Shown here piece by piece: positions 44,588 through 53,726 of a DNA stretch of 64,000 nucleotides. Source of the stretch: Cryobacterium levicorallinum (GTDB taxonomy: Bacteria > Actinomycetota > Actinomycetes > Actinomycetales > Microbacteriaceae); assembly GCF_004402405.1 (NCBI RefSeq), contig NZ_SOFE01000002.1:25081-89080 (forward strand). The letters run 5' to 3'. A model generated the notes under the pieces. That model saw nothing but the letters and a program-made list of their open reading frames with translations, was not told the DNA's origin and ran no database searches. Each line of letters begins with the position of its first letter. Within the stretch, counting starts at the first letter, position 1. A program made the translations under genes and the position numbers.

Positions 44588-45865
44588 GTGGTAATTCGGA
44601 AAGACATCAGGCGTGCCGTCAAGCTGGTCAAGGATGTCGTGGCATCCCGCAAGGCGCAACACGCGCTGCGCGGCCCGCTGAAATCGCGGGAAATACGCGA
44701 GGACAACCACTTCAAGATCGCCGTCTACTTTGCCGACGGGCCGGTCAACATGTACCAGATGCGGCAGTGGTACCGGCCGCTCGCCACCCTCGCCAAGACC
44801 TGGCCGGTGCTGGTGCTCAGCCGCACCGGCGGCGGCACCCTCAAGCTCATGGACGAGTCGCCGGTTCCAGTCGCCTACGCGCGCACGGTGCCGCAGCTCG
44901 AGCGGATCGTCGCCGAGCAGGACATCCGCATCGTGTTCTATGTCAACCAGAACCCGCGCAACTTTCAGATGATGCGCTACGGGCGCTGCTGGCACGTTTT
45001 CATCAACCACGGTGAGAGCGACAAGATGTATATGATCACCAACCAGTTCAAGGCCTACGACTACTCCTTCGTCGCCGGGGACGCCGCGCTGGCCCGACTG
45101 GACCGGGTGCTCTGGGACTACGACTTCGACAAGCGCGCCATCAAAATCGGGCGCCCGCAGGCCGACTATTTCAGCGGCGAACTGCCGTACACGCGCGACG
45201 AACGCCAGGTCGTGCTCTACGCCCCCACCTGGGAGGGCGATCGGGCAACCGCCGCTTATGGCTCCGTCGCGACCCACGGGGTCGCGCTGGTCAGCGCCCT
45301 GCTGGCCACCGGAACGCATCGGGTCATCTATCGTCCGCACCCGCGCAGCGGCGTTGTCGACCACCTCTACGGTGCCGCCAATAAGACCATCATCAGCGCC
45401 ATCGCCGCGGCGAACGCCCGCGATCCGCGCGCGCAGCACGTCTACGATTCCGGCCCAGACCTCGGCTGGCAGTTGGCCGTCGCTGACGTCGCCATCGTCG
45501 ACATTTCGGCGATGGTGTACGACCGCCTCGCCACCGGCAAGCCACTTATTATCACCCGCCCGGTGAACCCGACGGCCGTGATCGACACGAGCGGGTACCT
45601 CTCCGACTGCGAGTGGCTGCCCGCCGAGAAGGCCGGGGACATCGTGGCCGCCGTCGACCGGCTCACCCACGATGGCGCGGCGGTCGAACGACTGCAGGGC
45701 TGGGTGCAGCGCTATTTCGGCGACACCACCCCCGGCGTCGCAACGGAGCGCCTGCACACGGCCGTGCAGCACCTCATGGACGAATGGGATCGGTTCGCGG
45801 CCGTGCACGACCACGATGCACCCATCGTGCCCGATCCCACCACGATCCCCGACGACGAGCTATAG
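44588..45865 (+). CDS. CDP-glycerol glycerophosphotransferase family protein (TagB/TagF-like)
   Basis: 425 residues from GTG 44588. Glyphos_transf domain: FINHGESDKMYMITNQFKAYD (HGxxxK-type His), LYAPTWEGDR, IYRPHPRSG (second conserved His) and VADVAIVDISAMVYDRLATGKP, matching the family signature with S/T, Asp and His residues. It would add glycerol-phosphate or another polyol-phosphate units, forming a teichoic-acid-type polymer. Length is that of a TagB-like primase or a short polymerase. No CDP-glycerol synthase (TagD) is in the window. Confidence 0.88.
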   Translation: MVIRKDIRRAVKLVKDVVASRKAQHALRGPLKSREIREDNHFKIAVYFADGPVNMYQMRQWYRPLATLAKTWPVLVLSRTGGGTLKLMDESPVPVAYARTVPQLERIVAEQDIRIVFYVNQNPRNFQMMRYGRCWHVFINHGESDKMYMITNQFKAYDYSFVAGDAALARLDRVLWDYDFDKRAIKIGRPQADYFSGELPYTRDERQVVLYAPTWEGDRATAAYGSVATHGVALVSALLATGTHRVIYRPHPRSGVVDHLYGAANKTIISAIAAANARDPRAQHVYDSGPDLGWQLAVADVAIVDISAMVYDRLATGKPLIITRPVNPTAVIDTSGYLSDCEWLPAEKAGDIVAAVDRLTHDGAAVERLQGWVQRYFGDTTPGVATERLHTAVQHLMDEWDRFAAVHDHDAPIVPDPTTIPDDEL

Positions 45866-46012
45866 CGTCGGGTTCTGACCGGGTGTTGGGCCTCCCAGCG
45901 AACATTGCGCGCTGCTGTGCTGCACGGGCGCCCGATTGTGGCTCGCGCGCCGGGCAGGCCGCGCGCGCGAGCGGCTTGGGGTTGCGCGAGCAGCACCAGC
46001 ACGACCGACGCG

Positions 46013-46888
46013 CTACTTGCGTGCGGGGTCGAGCGGCGATTCGAGCTGCTGCGGCTGCGCAGTCGGCCACGAAGCGGATGCCAGAGGCTCGGCCGGTCCG
46101 GCCGCCACCGGCTTGCCCCGGTGCGTTTCCAGCACCCGGATTTTCCGCACTCGTGGGTCCAAATCCGGCTGAAACTCGGTGGGCGGCGGGCCGAACGCGA
46201 GTCGTGACGCGTGCATGACCTTATTGCCCAGAATGTGATTGCCGACACCGCCGATGACCGCTCCGATGCCAAACGGGAGGACTTTGCCGAGCAGGCTGGC
46301 GCTGCCACGGGTGGCGAACTGACGCAGAAAAGCGCTCTTGAGCCGGTCAGTCAGGGGGCCCAGAACCGCTCGGGGGAGGCCGTTCGTGATGAGTTCGCCC
46401 CAGTAGGTGGTGCGGGCCGTGCCCGAACCGGTGACCTGGCCTGCGAGCTGACGCACCAGATCGCTGCCCTCCCGGCCCAGCATCATGGTCATGACCAGGG
46501 CGCGGGCTCGCTCCGGATCCTCCACGGCGATACCGTGTACCTCGCTGACTGACTGCGTGAACAGCGCCGTCGCCTCGAGAAAGCCGGCGGTCTCCAGGCC
46601 AGACAGGGCGATGGTCACGCCCGTGCCGACCCCGGGAATGACGGCGGTCGCGCCCACTGCTGCGCCCCCGGCGGTGACCGCCGCGAGATAGCGCTTCTCC
46701 AGGATGCGAACGATCTGCTCCGGCGAGGCGTGGGGATTGCGGCGACGGATGCTGCGGATATGGGCCAGGACGACTGGCCGGTGAATGGCCAGAACCCGGT
46801 CGATTCCCTTCACAAACCCGGTCGGTAGGGCACCGCCCTGCGGATTCCCGCCGGTCGACGACAGCATCGGTGTGCTTTTCCTGGCCAT
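46013..46888 (-). CDS. Conserved hypothetical protein with Gly/Ala-rich hydrophobic segments
   Basis: 291 residues from ATG 46888, preceded by GGGGGAAGG. Two hydrophobic Gly/Ala-rich stretches (AAVTAGGAAVGATAVIPGVG and LGKVLPFGIGAVIGGVGNHI) could insert in or associate with the membrane; between them is a helical, charged region with EVHGIAVEDPERARALV. EcsC-like proteins share this flavour but I cannot assign it. The C-terminus is Pro/Ala/Gln-rich. It is opposite to the wall-polymer genes and probably unrelated to them. The 147 bp to the TagF-like gene shows nothing else. Confidence 0.6.
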   Translation of the reverse strand: MARKSTPMLSSTGGNPQGGALPTGFVKGIDRVLAIHRPVVLAHIRSIRRRNPHASPEQIVRILEKRYLAAVTAGGAAVGATAVIPGVGTGVTIALSGLETAGFLEATALFTQSVSEVHGIAVEDPERARALVMTMMLGREGSDLVRQLAGQVTGSGTARTTYWGELITNGLPRAVLGPLTDRLKSAFLRQFATRGSASLLGKVLPFGIGAVIGGVGNHILGNKVMHASRLAFGPPPTEFQPDLDPRVRKIRVLETHRGKPVAAGPAEPLASASWPTAQPQQLESPLDPARK

Positions 46889-47042
46889 TGATCGCCTTCC
46901 CCCTTGCCCGTCTCGTCGAGTGTACGTGGTGCGCCGGGGAACACGCTGTGCCGCGCGGCGACTCCGGCAAGACATCAAATACCACATCTGGGCAATTGTC
47001 CAGCCGCTAGTCAAGACCTGGTCGGGCGGCTACAACTGAGGA

Positions 47043-47321
47043 ATGCCCGAGCCGAAATCAGAAGCATCCAGACTGCTTGGCCGCCGTCTGCGCGAACGGC
47101 GCCTGACTCTTGGCTTCAATCAGGAGTCGGTGGCCCTGCTAGCCGGACTCAACGTGTCGAATTATGCCCGGATCGATCGGGGGTATGGAAACCCGACGAT
47201 GTACACCCTCATTCGACTTGCCGCCGTCCTGCAACTCGAACTCAGTGAGCTGGTGATCGGCCTGGAGGTCGAACAGCTTCCGCCCACCCGGGACGCCTAC
47301 CTGGCCATCAACTTTCGCTGA
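47043..47321 (+). CDS. XRE-family helix-turn-helix regulator, small
   Basis: 92 residues from ATG 47043. A Cro/CI HTH spans about residues 10-70 (LGRRLRERRLTLGFNQESVA, then NVSNYARIDRGYGNPTMYTL). There is no second domain, so it likely works as a simple dimeric DNA-binding protein. It lies between the hypothetical gene (divergent, 154 bp) and the ABC exporter genes (convergent, 12 bp). Confidence 0.85.
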   Translation: MPEPKSEASRLLGRRLRERRLTLGFNQESVALLAGLNVSNYARIDRGYGNPTMYTLIRLAAVLQLELSELVIGLEVEQLPPTRDAYLAINFR

Positions 47322-47333
47322 CGATGCTTCTGG

Positions 47334-48101
47334 TCAGGCCTTGGGCTTGACGGCGTAGTCCGTGTTGTAGCGCTCAAGCACGTCGGTGATCGGGGCATCG
47401 AGCACAAGATCGCCCCGGTCGAGGTAGAGGCCGCGGGTGCAGAACCGACGCAGGTCTCGCTCATTGTGCGACACGATGAACAGCGTTCGGCCGCCGGCGA
47501 GAAGCTCTTCGATGCGCTGGTAGCACTTCTCCCGAAAGGCCTTATCTCCCACGGCCAGTACCTCGTCGACTAGCAGAATCGGTTCTTCCAACCGGGAGAT
47601 CACGGCGAAAGCGATGCGCACCTTCATGCCGCTGGACAGATGCTTGTACGGCGTGTCGATGAAATCGGCGATCTCGGCGAAGTCGATGATCTCGTCAAAG
47701 CGTTCGGCAATTTGCTTGCGGGTCATGCCGTGCAATCCCGCAGTGAGATAGACGTTGTCGCGTACGCTCAGGTCGTCGACGAATCCGCCGGTGATCTCGA
47801 TCAGCGGTGCGACGCCCTCGGTCACGTGCACCGTTCCCGTATCGGGAAGTACGACTCCGGTGACGAGTTTGAGCAGGGTGGACTTGCCCTGGCCGTTGCG
47901 GCCGACGACACCGATGGCTTCCCCCGGCTGCACGGTGAAGCTCACGTGCTGCAGGGCCCAGAATTCGCCCGGGCGGCTGCGCCGGTTTCTGGCACCGAAG
48001 AGGTCCTTGAAATTGCGACGACCGCGACGATTCCTGCGAAAGCGGATGCCGACATCCACTAGCGAAATCACCGGCAGCACCGCGGCTGTCTGGTTCACCA
48101 T
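47334..48101 (-). CDS. Polysaccharide/teichoic acid ABC exporter ATPase (TagH-like)
   Basis: 255 residues from ATG 48101. One NBD: Walker A GRNGQGKST, Q-loop region, signature variant HLSSGMKVRIAFAV and Walker B EPILLVDEVLAVGD, typical of the TagH/RfbE/Wzt branch; the LSSGM signature replaces LSGGQ as usual in this family. No C-terminal carbohydrate-binding domain. The start overlaps the permease stop by one base (TAATG). It should export the wall polymer made by the genes at 41.8-45.9 kb. Confidence 0.92.
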   Translation of the reverse strand: MVNQTAAVLPVISLVDVGIRFRRNRRGRRNFKDLFGARNRRSRPGEFWALQHVSFTVQPGEAIGVVGRNGQGKSTLLKLVTGVVLPDTGTVHVTEGVAPLIEITGGFVDDLSVRDNVYLTAGLHGMTRKQIAERFDEIIDFAEIADFIDTPYKHLSSGMKVRIAFAVISRLEEPILLVDEVLAVGDKAFREKCYQRIEELLAGGRTLFIVSHNERDLRRFCTRGLYLDRGDLVLDAPITDVLERYNTDYAVKPKA

Positions 48102-48901
48102 TAGATCTCCTTCAGAACGGCGCGCTCGGTGCGGCGGAAGACCAGCAGCCCCAGCCCGAGAAAGAGCAGGGACATGACAACGCTGATCGCAACGGCGAAC
48201 CAGTCGAGTTGCTCCGGAAAAAACGCTGCCCGGTAGAGGCTGAAGATGCCGGTCAGTGGGTTGAAAGCAGCCCAGAACTGCAGTTCGGGCGGAAGATCGG
48301 TGGTGCTGTAGATGATGGGGGAGGCGTAGAAGAGAAATCGAAGGATGAGTTTGACGGCCCGTTCCAGGTCTCGAAAGAACACGACGAGCGGTGCGACGAG
48401 CAGGCCGACCCCCGCGGTCAGCGCTGCCTGAATCACCATGGCGAGGGGAAAGAACAGCGCGTCGATGTGCAGTTGCGCGCCGTACACAATGGCGAAGAGA
48501 ACCAGTACCGGTATCGAAGCGAGAAACTCGATGCCCTTGGAGAGCACGAGGCGGTTCACCCAGATGGTGCGGGGAATGCGGGTGGAGCGGATGAGCTTGG
48601 CCTCGCGCAGAAATGCCCTCGTGCAATCGGAGACAGCCCCGTTGAACCACATCCAGGGCAGCAGGGCGGCCAACAGGAACACGATATAAGGCTCGGTGCC
48701 GACGTTTTTGTCAAATACCTGGGTGAAGACGAACCAGTAGATTCCGGCCATCACGAGCGGATCGAGGATGGACCAGAAGTAGCCGAGTACCGAGGTGGAG
48801 TAGCGCACGCGAAGATCGCGCTGCGTCAGCAGCCAAAGGGAATGCCGATACCGCGCGATCGGCGTGCGCTGTTCGGGGCGCACCAGGGCGTAACTACTCA
48901 C
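48101..48901 (-). CDS. Polysaccharide/teichoic acid ABC exporter permease (TagG-like)
   Basis: 266 residues if GTG 48901 is used; a TTG at 48967 would add 22 residues and neither has a convincing ribosome site. ABC-2 permease with six hydrophobic helices and the conserved N-terminal amphipathic QRDLRVRYSTSVLGYFWSIL, then the family loop LIRSTRIPRTIW. It pairs with the ATPase at 47334-48101 to move an undecaprenyl-linked polymer across the membrane. Confidence 0.88.
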   Translation of the reverse strand: MSSYALVRPEQRTPIARYRHSLWLLTQRDLRVRYSTSVLGYFWSILDPLVMAGIYWFVFTQVFDKNVGTEPYIVFLLAALLPWMWFNGAVSDCTRAFLREAKLIRSTRIPRTIWVNRLVLSKGIEFLASIPVLVLFAIVYGAQLHIDALFFPLAMVIQAALTAGVGLLVAPLVVFFRDLERAVKLILRFLFYASPIIYSTTDLPPELQFWAAFNPLTGIFSLYRAAFFPEQLDWFAVAISVVMSLLFLGLGLLVFRRTERAVLKEI

Positions 48902-49079
48902 GCCGTCTATCGTATGGGAGCCGGACTTGGTCTCGTGCCAGCCCACACTTACTGGGCTCTGGCCCAAACACCCCCAAAGAGTGGTCGTCAGCCCCGCAGT
49001 CGCATAGGTTAAGGATCAGCGGGTTGCGTGGATTGGTGCTTGTCGACGCAGCCACCCGCACACTAGCAAGGGAGCCCGC

Positions 49080-51068
49080 ATGGCCTACAACGTCGCCCAG
49101 AAATTAATTTCCTCGCATCTGATAGTCGGAGAGATGATCCCCGGCACCGAAATCGGCATCCGCATCGACCAGACCCTCACCCAGGATGCAACGGGCACCC
49201 TGGTCATGCTCGAGCTGGAAGCTCTCGGCCTGGATTACGCACGCACAGAGGTTTCCGTGCAGTATGTCGACCACAACCTGTTGCAGGCCGACAGCAAGAA
49301 CGCCGAAGACCATGACTTTCTGCGTTCTGCCTGCCAACGCTTTGGCATCTGGTTTTCCAAGGCCGGCAACGGGGTATCGCACCCGACGCACATGCAGCGC
49401 TTCGGTATCCCAGGCAAGACCATGGTCGGCTCGGACAGCCACACCCCGGCGGCTGGCTCCCTCGGCATGCTCGCCATCGGCGTCGGCGGCACCGAGGTCG
49501 CGCTGGCGATCGCCGGCGAACCGCTCTACATTCGCATGCCCGAAATCTGGGGGATTCGTCTCACCGGACAGCTGCCGCCGTGGACGAGCGCCAAGGACGT
49601 CATCCTTGAAATGCTCCGTCGCCACGGTGTGAAGGGCGGTGTCAACCGGATCGTTGAGTACTACGGTCCGGGGCTGGCATCGCTGACCGCGATGGACCGG
49701 CACGTGATTGCCAATATGGGCGCAGAGCTCGGAGCAACGACGACGGTGTTTCCCGCCGATGATCAGGTTCGCACATTCTTGCGCGCGGAGGCGCGTGAGG
49801 ACGACTTCGTCGAACTGCTCGCCGACGCTGATGCGACCTATGACGTGAACGAGGAGATCGATCTCGCGACGATCGTGCCGTTGATCGCGCTGCCGAGCTC
49901 TCCGGGCAATGTCGTTCCGGTGAGCGAGGTCGCCGGCCGGCCGGTCGAGCAGGTGGTGATCGGGTCATCCGCTAACCCGGGTCTGCGCGACTTCGCGATC
50001 GTCGCGGCGATCACCAAGGGACGTCAGTCCTTCCCCGGGCTGAGCCTCGACGTCAATCCGAGTTCACGCCAGATTCTGCAGGACCTGACCAAAATGGGGG
50101 CAACCCTCGATCTGATCGGGGCCGGTGCGCGGCTGCACCAGTCTGGCTGCATGGGCTGCATCGGCATGGGGCAGGCACCCGCCAACGGCAGCATCAGCCT
50201 ACGTACCATGCCGCGCAACTTTCCGGGTCGCTCGGGCACCCAGGAGGACTCGGTCTACCTCTGTTCGCCGGAAACCGGGGCTGCGGCCGCGTTGACCGGA
50301 AAAATCACCGATCCGCGCGACCTCGCCGACTTGTTCGGTATGGACTATCCCGAGATCGTCCTGCCCGAGTTCTCTAGTGTGAACCTGACCATGCTTGAGG
50401 CGCCGCTGCCGGCGGCGGAATCGCTCACCATCGCGCTGGTCAAGGGCGAGAATATTTCATCCCTGCCGGTCTTCGGCCCGCTCGCCGAGCGTATTGAGGC
50501 GCCCGTTGCGCTGATCGTTGGCGACGATATCTCAACGGATGAGATTCTTCCGGCCGGTGCGCGTGTCTTGCCGTTTCGCAGCAACGTGCCCAAACTTGCC
50601 GAATTCACCTTTGATCAGGTCGACCCGACCTACCCGACCCGCGCCGCGCTCAGCCGGGACACGACCGGCCATATGATTGTCGCCGGTGCCAACTACGGGC
50701 AGGGTTCCTCCCGCGAGCACGCCGCGATCACGCCCCGATTCCTAGGCCTGCGGGTGGTGCTGGCGGTGTCATTCGCGCGAATCCACTGGCAGAACCTGGC
50801 CAACTTCGGCGCGCTCGCGCTGCAATTCACGGATGCCGCCGATCACGATCGCATCCAGCGTGACGACGTCCTGGTGCTCGATGGCATTCGGGAGGCGCTC
50901 GCCAACGGCACCGAGATTCTCGTTCGCAACACCACCCGCAACGAGACCTATACGGTGCGGCACGAACTCTCGACCCGCCAGATCGAGATGCTCTTGGTCG
51001 GCGGTCTCATTCCGTGGCTGCGTGCCCGGCACGCACAGGGCGAGCCCGAGATCGGCGCAGCGGAGTAG
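49080..51068 (+). CDS. Aconitase-superfamily hydratase, short Aquifex-type form
   Basis: 662 residues from ATG 49080, with AAGGGAG upstream. It has the large domain (VGSDSHTPAAGSLGMLAIGV) and the swivel domain (YGQGSSREHAAITPRFLGLR, SFARIHWQNLANFGAL). Cluster ligand region SGCMGCIGMGQAP gives two cysteines, but the position normally reading IGSCTN is IGSSANPG, so the first [4Fe-4S] cysteine ligand is Ser. A cysteine in VYLCSPETG is nearby in the fold and might substitute. It may be a true aconitase of the family, or act on another hydroxy acid. It is 43 bp from the HMG-CoA synthase gene, convergent, with a terminator between. Confidence 0.8.
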   Translation: MAYNVAQKLISSHLIVGEMIPGTEIGIRIDQTLTQDATGTLVMLELEALGLDYARTEVSVQYVDHNLLQADSKNAEDHDFLRSACQRFGIWFSKAGNGVSHPTHMQRFGIPGKTMVGSDSHTPAAGSLGMLAIGVGGTEVALAIAGEPLYIRMPEIWGIRLTGQLPPWTSAKDVILEMLRRHGVKGGVNRIVEYYGPGLASLTAMDRHVIANMGAELGATTTVFPADDQVRTFLRAEAREDDFVELLADADATYDVNEEIDLATIVPLIALPSSPGNVVPVSEVAGRPVEQVVIGSSANPGLRDFAIVAAITKGRQSFPGLSLDVNPSSRQILQDLTKMGATLDLIGAGARLHQSGCMGCIGMGQAPANGSISLRTMPRNFPGRSGTQEDSVYLCSPETGAAAALTGKITDPRDLADLFGMDYPEIVLPEFSSVNLTMLEAPLPAAESLTIALVKGENISSLPVFGPLAERIEAPVALIVGDDISTDEILPAGARVLPFRSNVPKLAEFTFDQVDPTYPTRAALSRDTTGHMIVAGANYGQGSSREHAAITPRFLGLRVVLAVSFARIHWQNLANFGALALQFTDAADHDRIQRDDVLVLDGIREALANGTEILVRNTTRNETYTVRHELSTRQIEMLLVGGLIPWLRARHAQGEPEIGAAE

Positions 51069-51077
51069 CGGTACAAA

Positions 51078-51107
51078 GAACGGGACCGGCTCCAGCCGGC
51101 CCCGTTC
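51078..51107. terminator. Hairpin between aconitase-like and HMG-CoA synthase genes
   Basis: GAACGGGACCGGCT (51078-51091) faces AGCCGGCCCCGTTC (51094-51107) with one mismatch and a minimal loop. Its position between two convergent stops suggests bidirectional use. Confidence 0.8.
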
Positions 51108-51110
51108 TGG

Positions 51111-52583
51111 TTATTCGGTGCTGTCGACCACGTATCGGTAATACTCGACGCCCTCATCGAAGAAGTCGGGTCCGTTCGATGTTCCGACATGATCGACCAC
51201 GAACTCGTCGTGGGCGGGCGGGGTGACGTCGATCAGGCGTCCCGCGTGCACGTCGATATATTGCGTTTCGTTCAGATCGACAGCTCCGAGCAGCGCGCGG
51301 TCGAAATTGATTCGCGCCGCCGCGTCTTGCCACCCGGCCACAACACGCAGCGGCAGGGCCTCCGCCGCGTCGCCACTGCCATAGCCGAGGGCCAGCCAGT
51401 CCTGATCGGCCAGATCCAGGCCGTCGGTCAGGGCCTGGTGCAGGCCAGCGGCGAGCCAGGCCGGCAGGGCAGCAGTGTAGAGATTACCGAGGTCGCGCAT
51501 GGCTTCCGAGCCTAGTCCGAGCTTTTCCCGAACGAGGGTGTCCCAGAGCGGGGTTTTGCGCAGCTGGTTGCGCGCCCGGCGCGCCAGCGGAAAGGCATCG
51601 CCGGTGTTTTCGGCGAGCTGCGCACCGGTGATTCCGAATGGTTTTGGAGCCAGCAGCTCAGCGCTCAGCCGATCGGCGTCGACGCCGGCTCCGGCGGCGA
51701 GTGCGCGCAGCTCGTCGTGACCGTCGGTATCGTGCGCGAGAGTGAACAGGTAGGCCATGACCCACCCGGTGGTGGGCATCTGGTGGTACGGGCGGTGCAT
51801 GAACACCGCGTCGATGTCGTGAAAATAGTCGAGATTTCGGCCGGGGCGTTTGTCGAGCATCGCCGTCATCGCGTGGTGGGTGGCATCGATGTAGCAGCTG
51901 GTGGAGTAATGCCCGTTGAACATGGGCAGGTCCTGCAGCTGGCCATCGTCGCGGTCGGGCTGATTGCGAAAACGTGTAAACGGCTTGCGAAAGTCGGCCA
52001 CCCGATAGTCGGAGTCGCTGCCAGCCCCGGCGAGGTCCACCTCCAGTAGCCGTGCGTCGCTCTCCAGCAACATGGCGACGGCCCCTGCTCCCTGGGTGGG
52101 CTCGCCGCTGCCACCGCGCGCGTACTCGGCGATGTCGGCGCAGACGACGATGGCCTGGCGACCGCGGCCATCCGTTGCCAGATAGCGCAGCGCAGCTTTC
52201 ATGCCGTACACGCCGCCGAGGCAGGCCTGCTTGAATTCAGGCACTTCGCAGTCTCTGGCCAACAGCGGCAGGCCGGCGGCGGCGAGGGCCTCATTGACCA
52301 TGCCCTTCACGATGACAGCACCGGCCGAATTGTCGGTGCTTGATTCGGTTCCGAGGGCGAGCAGCCCGACCTGGGTCGGGTCGATGTCGTAGTCCCTAAT
52401 CAGCCGCCAGACCGCGGTAGCCGCGAAGGTATAGACACTCTGCCGAGGTGCGCGCATGCGAAAACTGCGTCCGACCACCGAACGGAATTTCTCCCACGGT
52501 TGGTCATTCCACTCGCACCACGATTCGAGCTGAACGCGATACGGCGGGAGGTACAGGGAAAAACCACTAATTCCAGGAGCCAA
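51111..52583 (-). CDS. mvaS: Hydroxymethylglutaryl-CoA synthase
   Basis: 490 residues from TTG 52583; no better start is available. It condenses acetyl-CoA with acetoacetyl-CoA. The catalytic triad can be seen: Glu in LALGTESSTDNSAG, the acyl-accepting Cys in EFKQACLGGVYGM and His in FMHRPYHQMP. It is about 100 residues longer than typical bacterial MvaS, with a longer C-terminal half. It is divergent from mvaD, sharing a 149 bp promoter region, and completes the upper mevalonate pathway with the HMGR domain at 54719-57022. Thiolase is not encoded here. Confidence 0.9.
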   Translation of the reverse strand: MAPGISGFSLYLPPYRVQLESWCEWNDQPWEKFRSVVGRSFRMRAPRQSVYTFAATAVWRLIRDYDIDPTQVGLLALGTESSTDNSAGAVIVKGMVNEALAAAGLPLLARDCEVPEFKQACLGGVYGMKAALRYLATDGRGRQAIVVCADIAEYARGGSGEPTQGAGAVAMLLESDARLLEVDLAGAGSDSDYRVADFRKPFTRFRNQPDRDDGQLQDLPMFNGHYSTSCYIDATHHAMTAMLDKRPGRNLDYFHDIDAVFMHRPYHQMPTTGWVMAYLFTLAHDTDGHDELRALAAGAGVDADRLSAELLAPKPFGITGAQLAENTGDAFPLARRARNQLRKTPLWDTLVREKLGLGSEAMRDLGNLYTAALPAWLAAGLHQALTDGLDLADQDWLALGYGSGDAAEALPLRVVAGWQDAAARINFDRALLGAVDLNETQYIDVHAGRLIDVTPPAHDEFVVDHVGTSNGPDFFDEGVEYYRYVVDSTE

Positions 52584-52732
52584 CTGTGTCCACTTAACTT
52601 TCAGGTGATTGCGGGGCCGCGACGGTCACGCTATTTTAGTCGGCCAAGCTGCGAGTCGGGGCGCGGGCCGGTTCGAACGGATAACATCGGGGGCCCGGCT
52701 AAAATGGATGCAGAACCGATCGGAGCAGTCCT
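52584..52732. promoter_or_regulatory. Divergent promoter region of the mevalonate genes
   Basis: 149 bp between divergent starts. TAAAAT appears once on each strand (52700-52705 plus strand; around 52632-52637 minus strand), each a plausible -10 box, but no well-spaced -35 boxes are evident. No clear operator was seen. Confidence 0.35.
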
Positions 52733-53725
52733 GTGTCACAGACCCTTGAGGCCGGCGCTACGGCCCGCGCCCGCGCACACAGCAATATTGCACTGGTCAA
52801 GTACTGGGGCAAGAACGATGCCGTTCTCAATACCCCGGCGGTCGGGTCGATCTCGATCACCCTCGACGCCCTCTACACCGACACCCGAGTGACCTTTCGC
52901 GCCGGGCTCGCGACCGATGAATTATGGCTCAACGGATGCCGGCACGACGCCACCAAGGCCAGTCGCGTTCTCGACCTGGTGCGTTATTCCCGAGGTGCCA
53001 CCCTATGCGCGATCGTGGAGTCCACGAATAATTTCCCGACCGGAGCCGGGCTGGCCTCGTCGGCGTCCGGTTTCGCCGCTCTCGCCGTCGCCGCGACCGG
53101 CGCAGCCGGGCTCACGCCGACCGCGCGGGAGCTGTCCATCCTGGCCAGGCACGGCTCCGGTTCGGCCGCCCGTTCCATTTTCGGCGGTTTCGCCGAGATG
53201 CACGCCGGCAGTGCCGCCGACGGTTTGGACTCCTACGCTGAGCAGCTGCTGCCCGGCGCGGACTGGCCGCTCGCCATTTTGGTCGCTATCACCGCGCACG
53301 GGGCGAAGCCGATCAATTCGACCGTCGGCATGGGCGCGACCGCGGTCAGTTCGCCGTTCTACCCGGCCTGGCTGGCGACGGCCCCGACTGATCTCGCCGA
53401 TATGCGGGCCGCGATCGCCGCTTTCGACTTCGTGCGTGTCGGCGAACTCGCCGAGTACAACTGCCTCAAGCTGCACGCCCTGATGCTCACCACCCGGCCA
53501 GCGTTGATCTATTGGAACGCCGCGACGGTCGCCGTGATGCACGCCGTTCGCGACCTGCGCGCGTCCGGCATTGCGGCCTACTTCACCATTGATGCCGGAC
53601 CGCAGGTGAAGGTGCTCTGCCTGCCGATCGATGCGTCCCGGGTGCACGCCGCACTGTCGACCGTGGGCGGCGTGCTCGAGGTGCGCCAGAGCGCGCTCGG
53701 CCCCGACGCCTACCGGCTGGACTGA
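52733..53725 (+). CDS. mvaD: Diphosphomevalonate decarboxylase
   Basis: 330 residues from GTG 52733. GHMP-kinase fold. The N-terminal motif HSNIALVKYWGKNDAVLNTP, the phosphate loop NNFPTGAGLASSASGFAAL and FTIDAGPQVKVLC (catalytic Asp) identify it. It converts 5-diphosphomevalonate to isopentenyl diphosphate with ATP. First gene of an operon with phosphomevalonate kinase (1 bp gap) and the HMGR-kinase fusion (4 bp overlap). Confidence 0.95.
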   Translation: MSQTLEAGATARARAHSNIALVKYWGKNDAVLNTPAVGSISITLDALYTDTRVTFRAGLATDELWLNGCRHDATKASRVLDLVRYSRGATLCAIVESTNNFPTGAGLASSASGFAALAVAATGAAGLTPTARELSILARHGSGSAARSIFGGFAEMHAGSAADGLDSYAEQLLPGADWPLAILVAITAHGAKPINSTVGMGATAVSSPFYPAWLATAPTDLADMRAAIAAFDFVRVGELAEYNCLKLHALMLTTRPALIYWNAATVAVMHAVRDLRASGIAAYFTIDAGPQVKVLCLPIDASRVHAALSTVGGVLEVRQSALGPDAYRLD

Positions 53726-53726
53726 C

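Noticed and set aside
51111..52583. Ketoacyl-ACP synthase III or other thiolase-fold enzyme
   Set aside because: The Glu/Cys/His set in HMG-CoA synthase spacing and the adjoining mevalonate genes favour HMG-CoA synthase.
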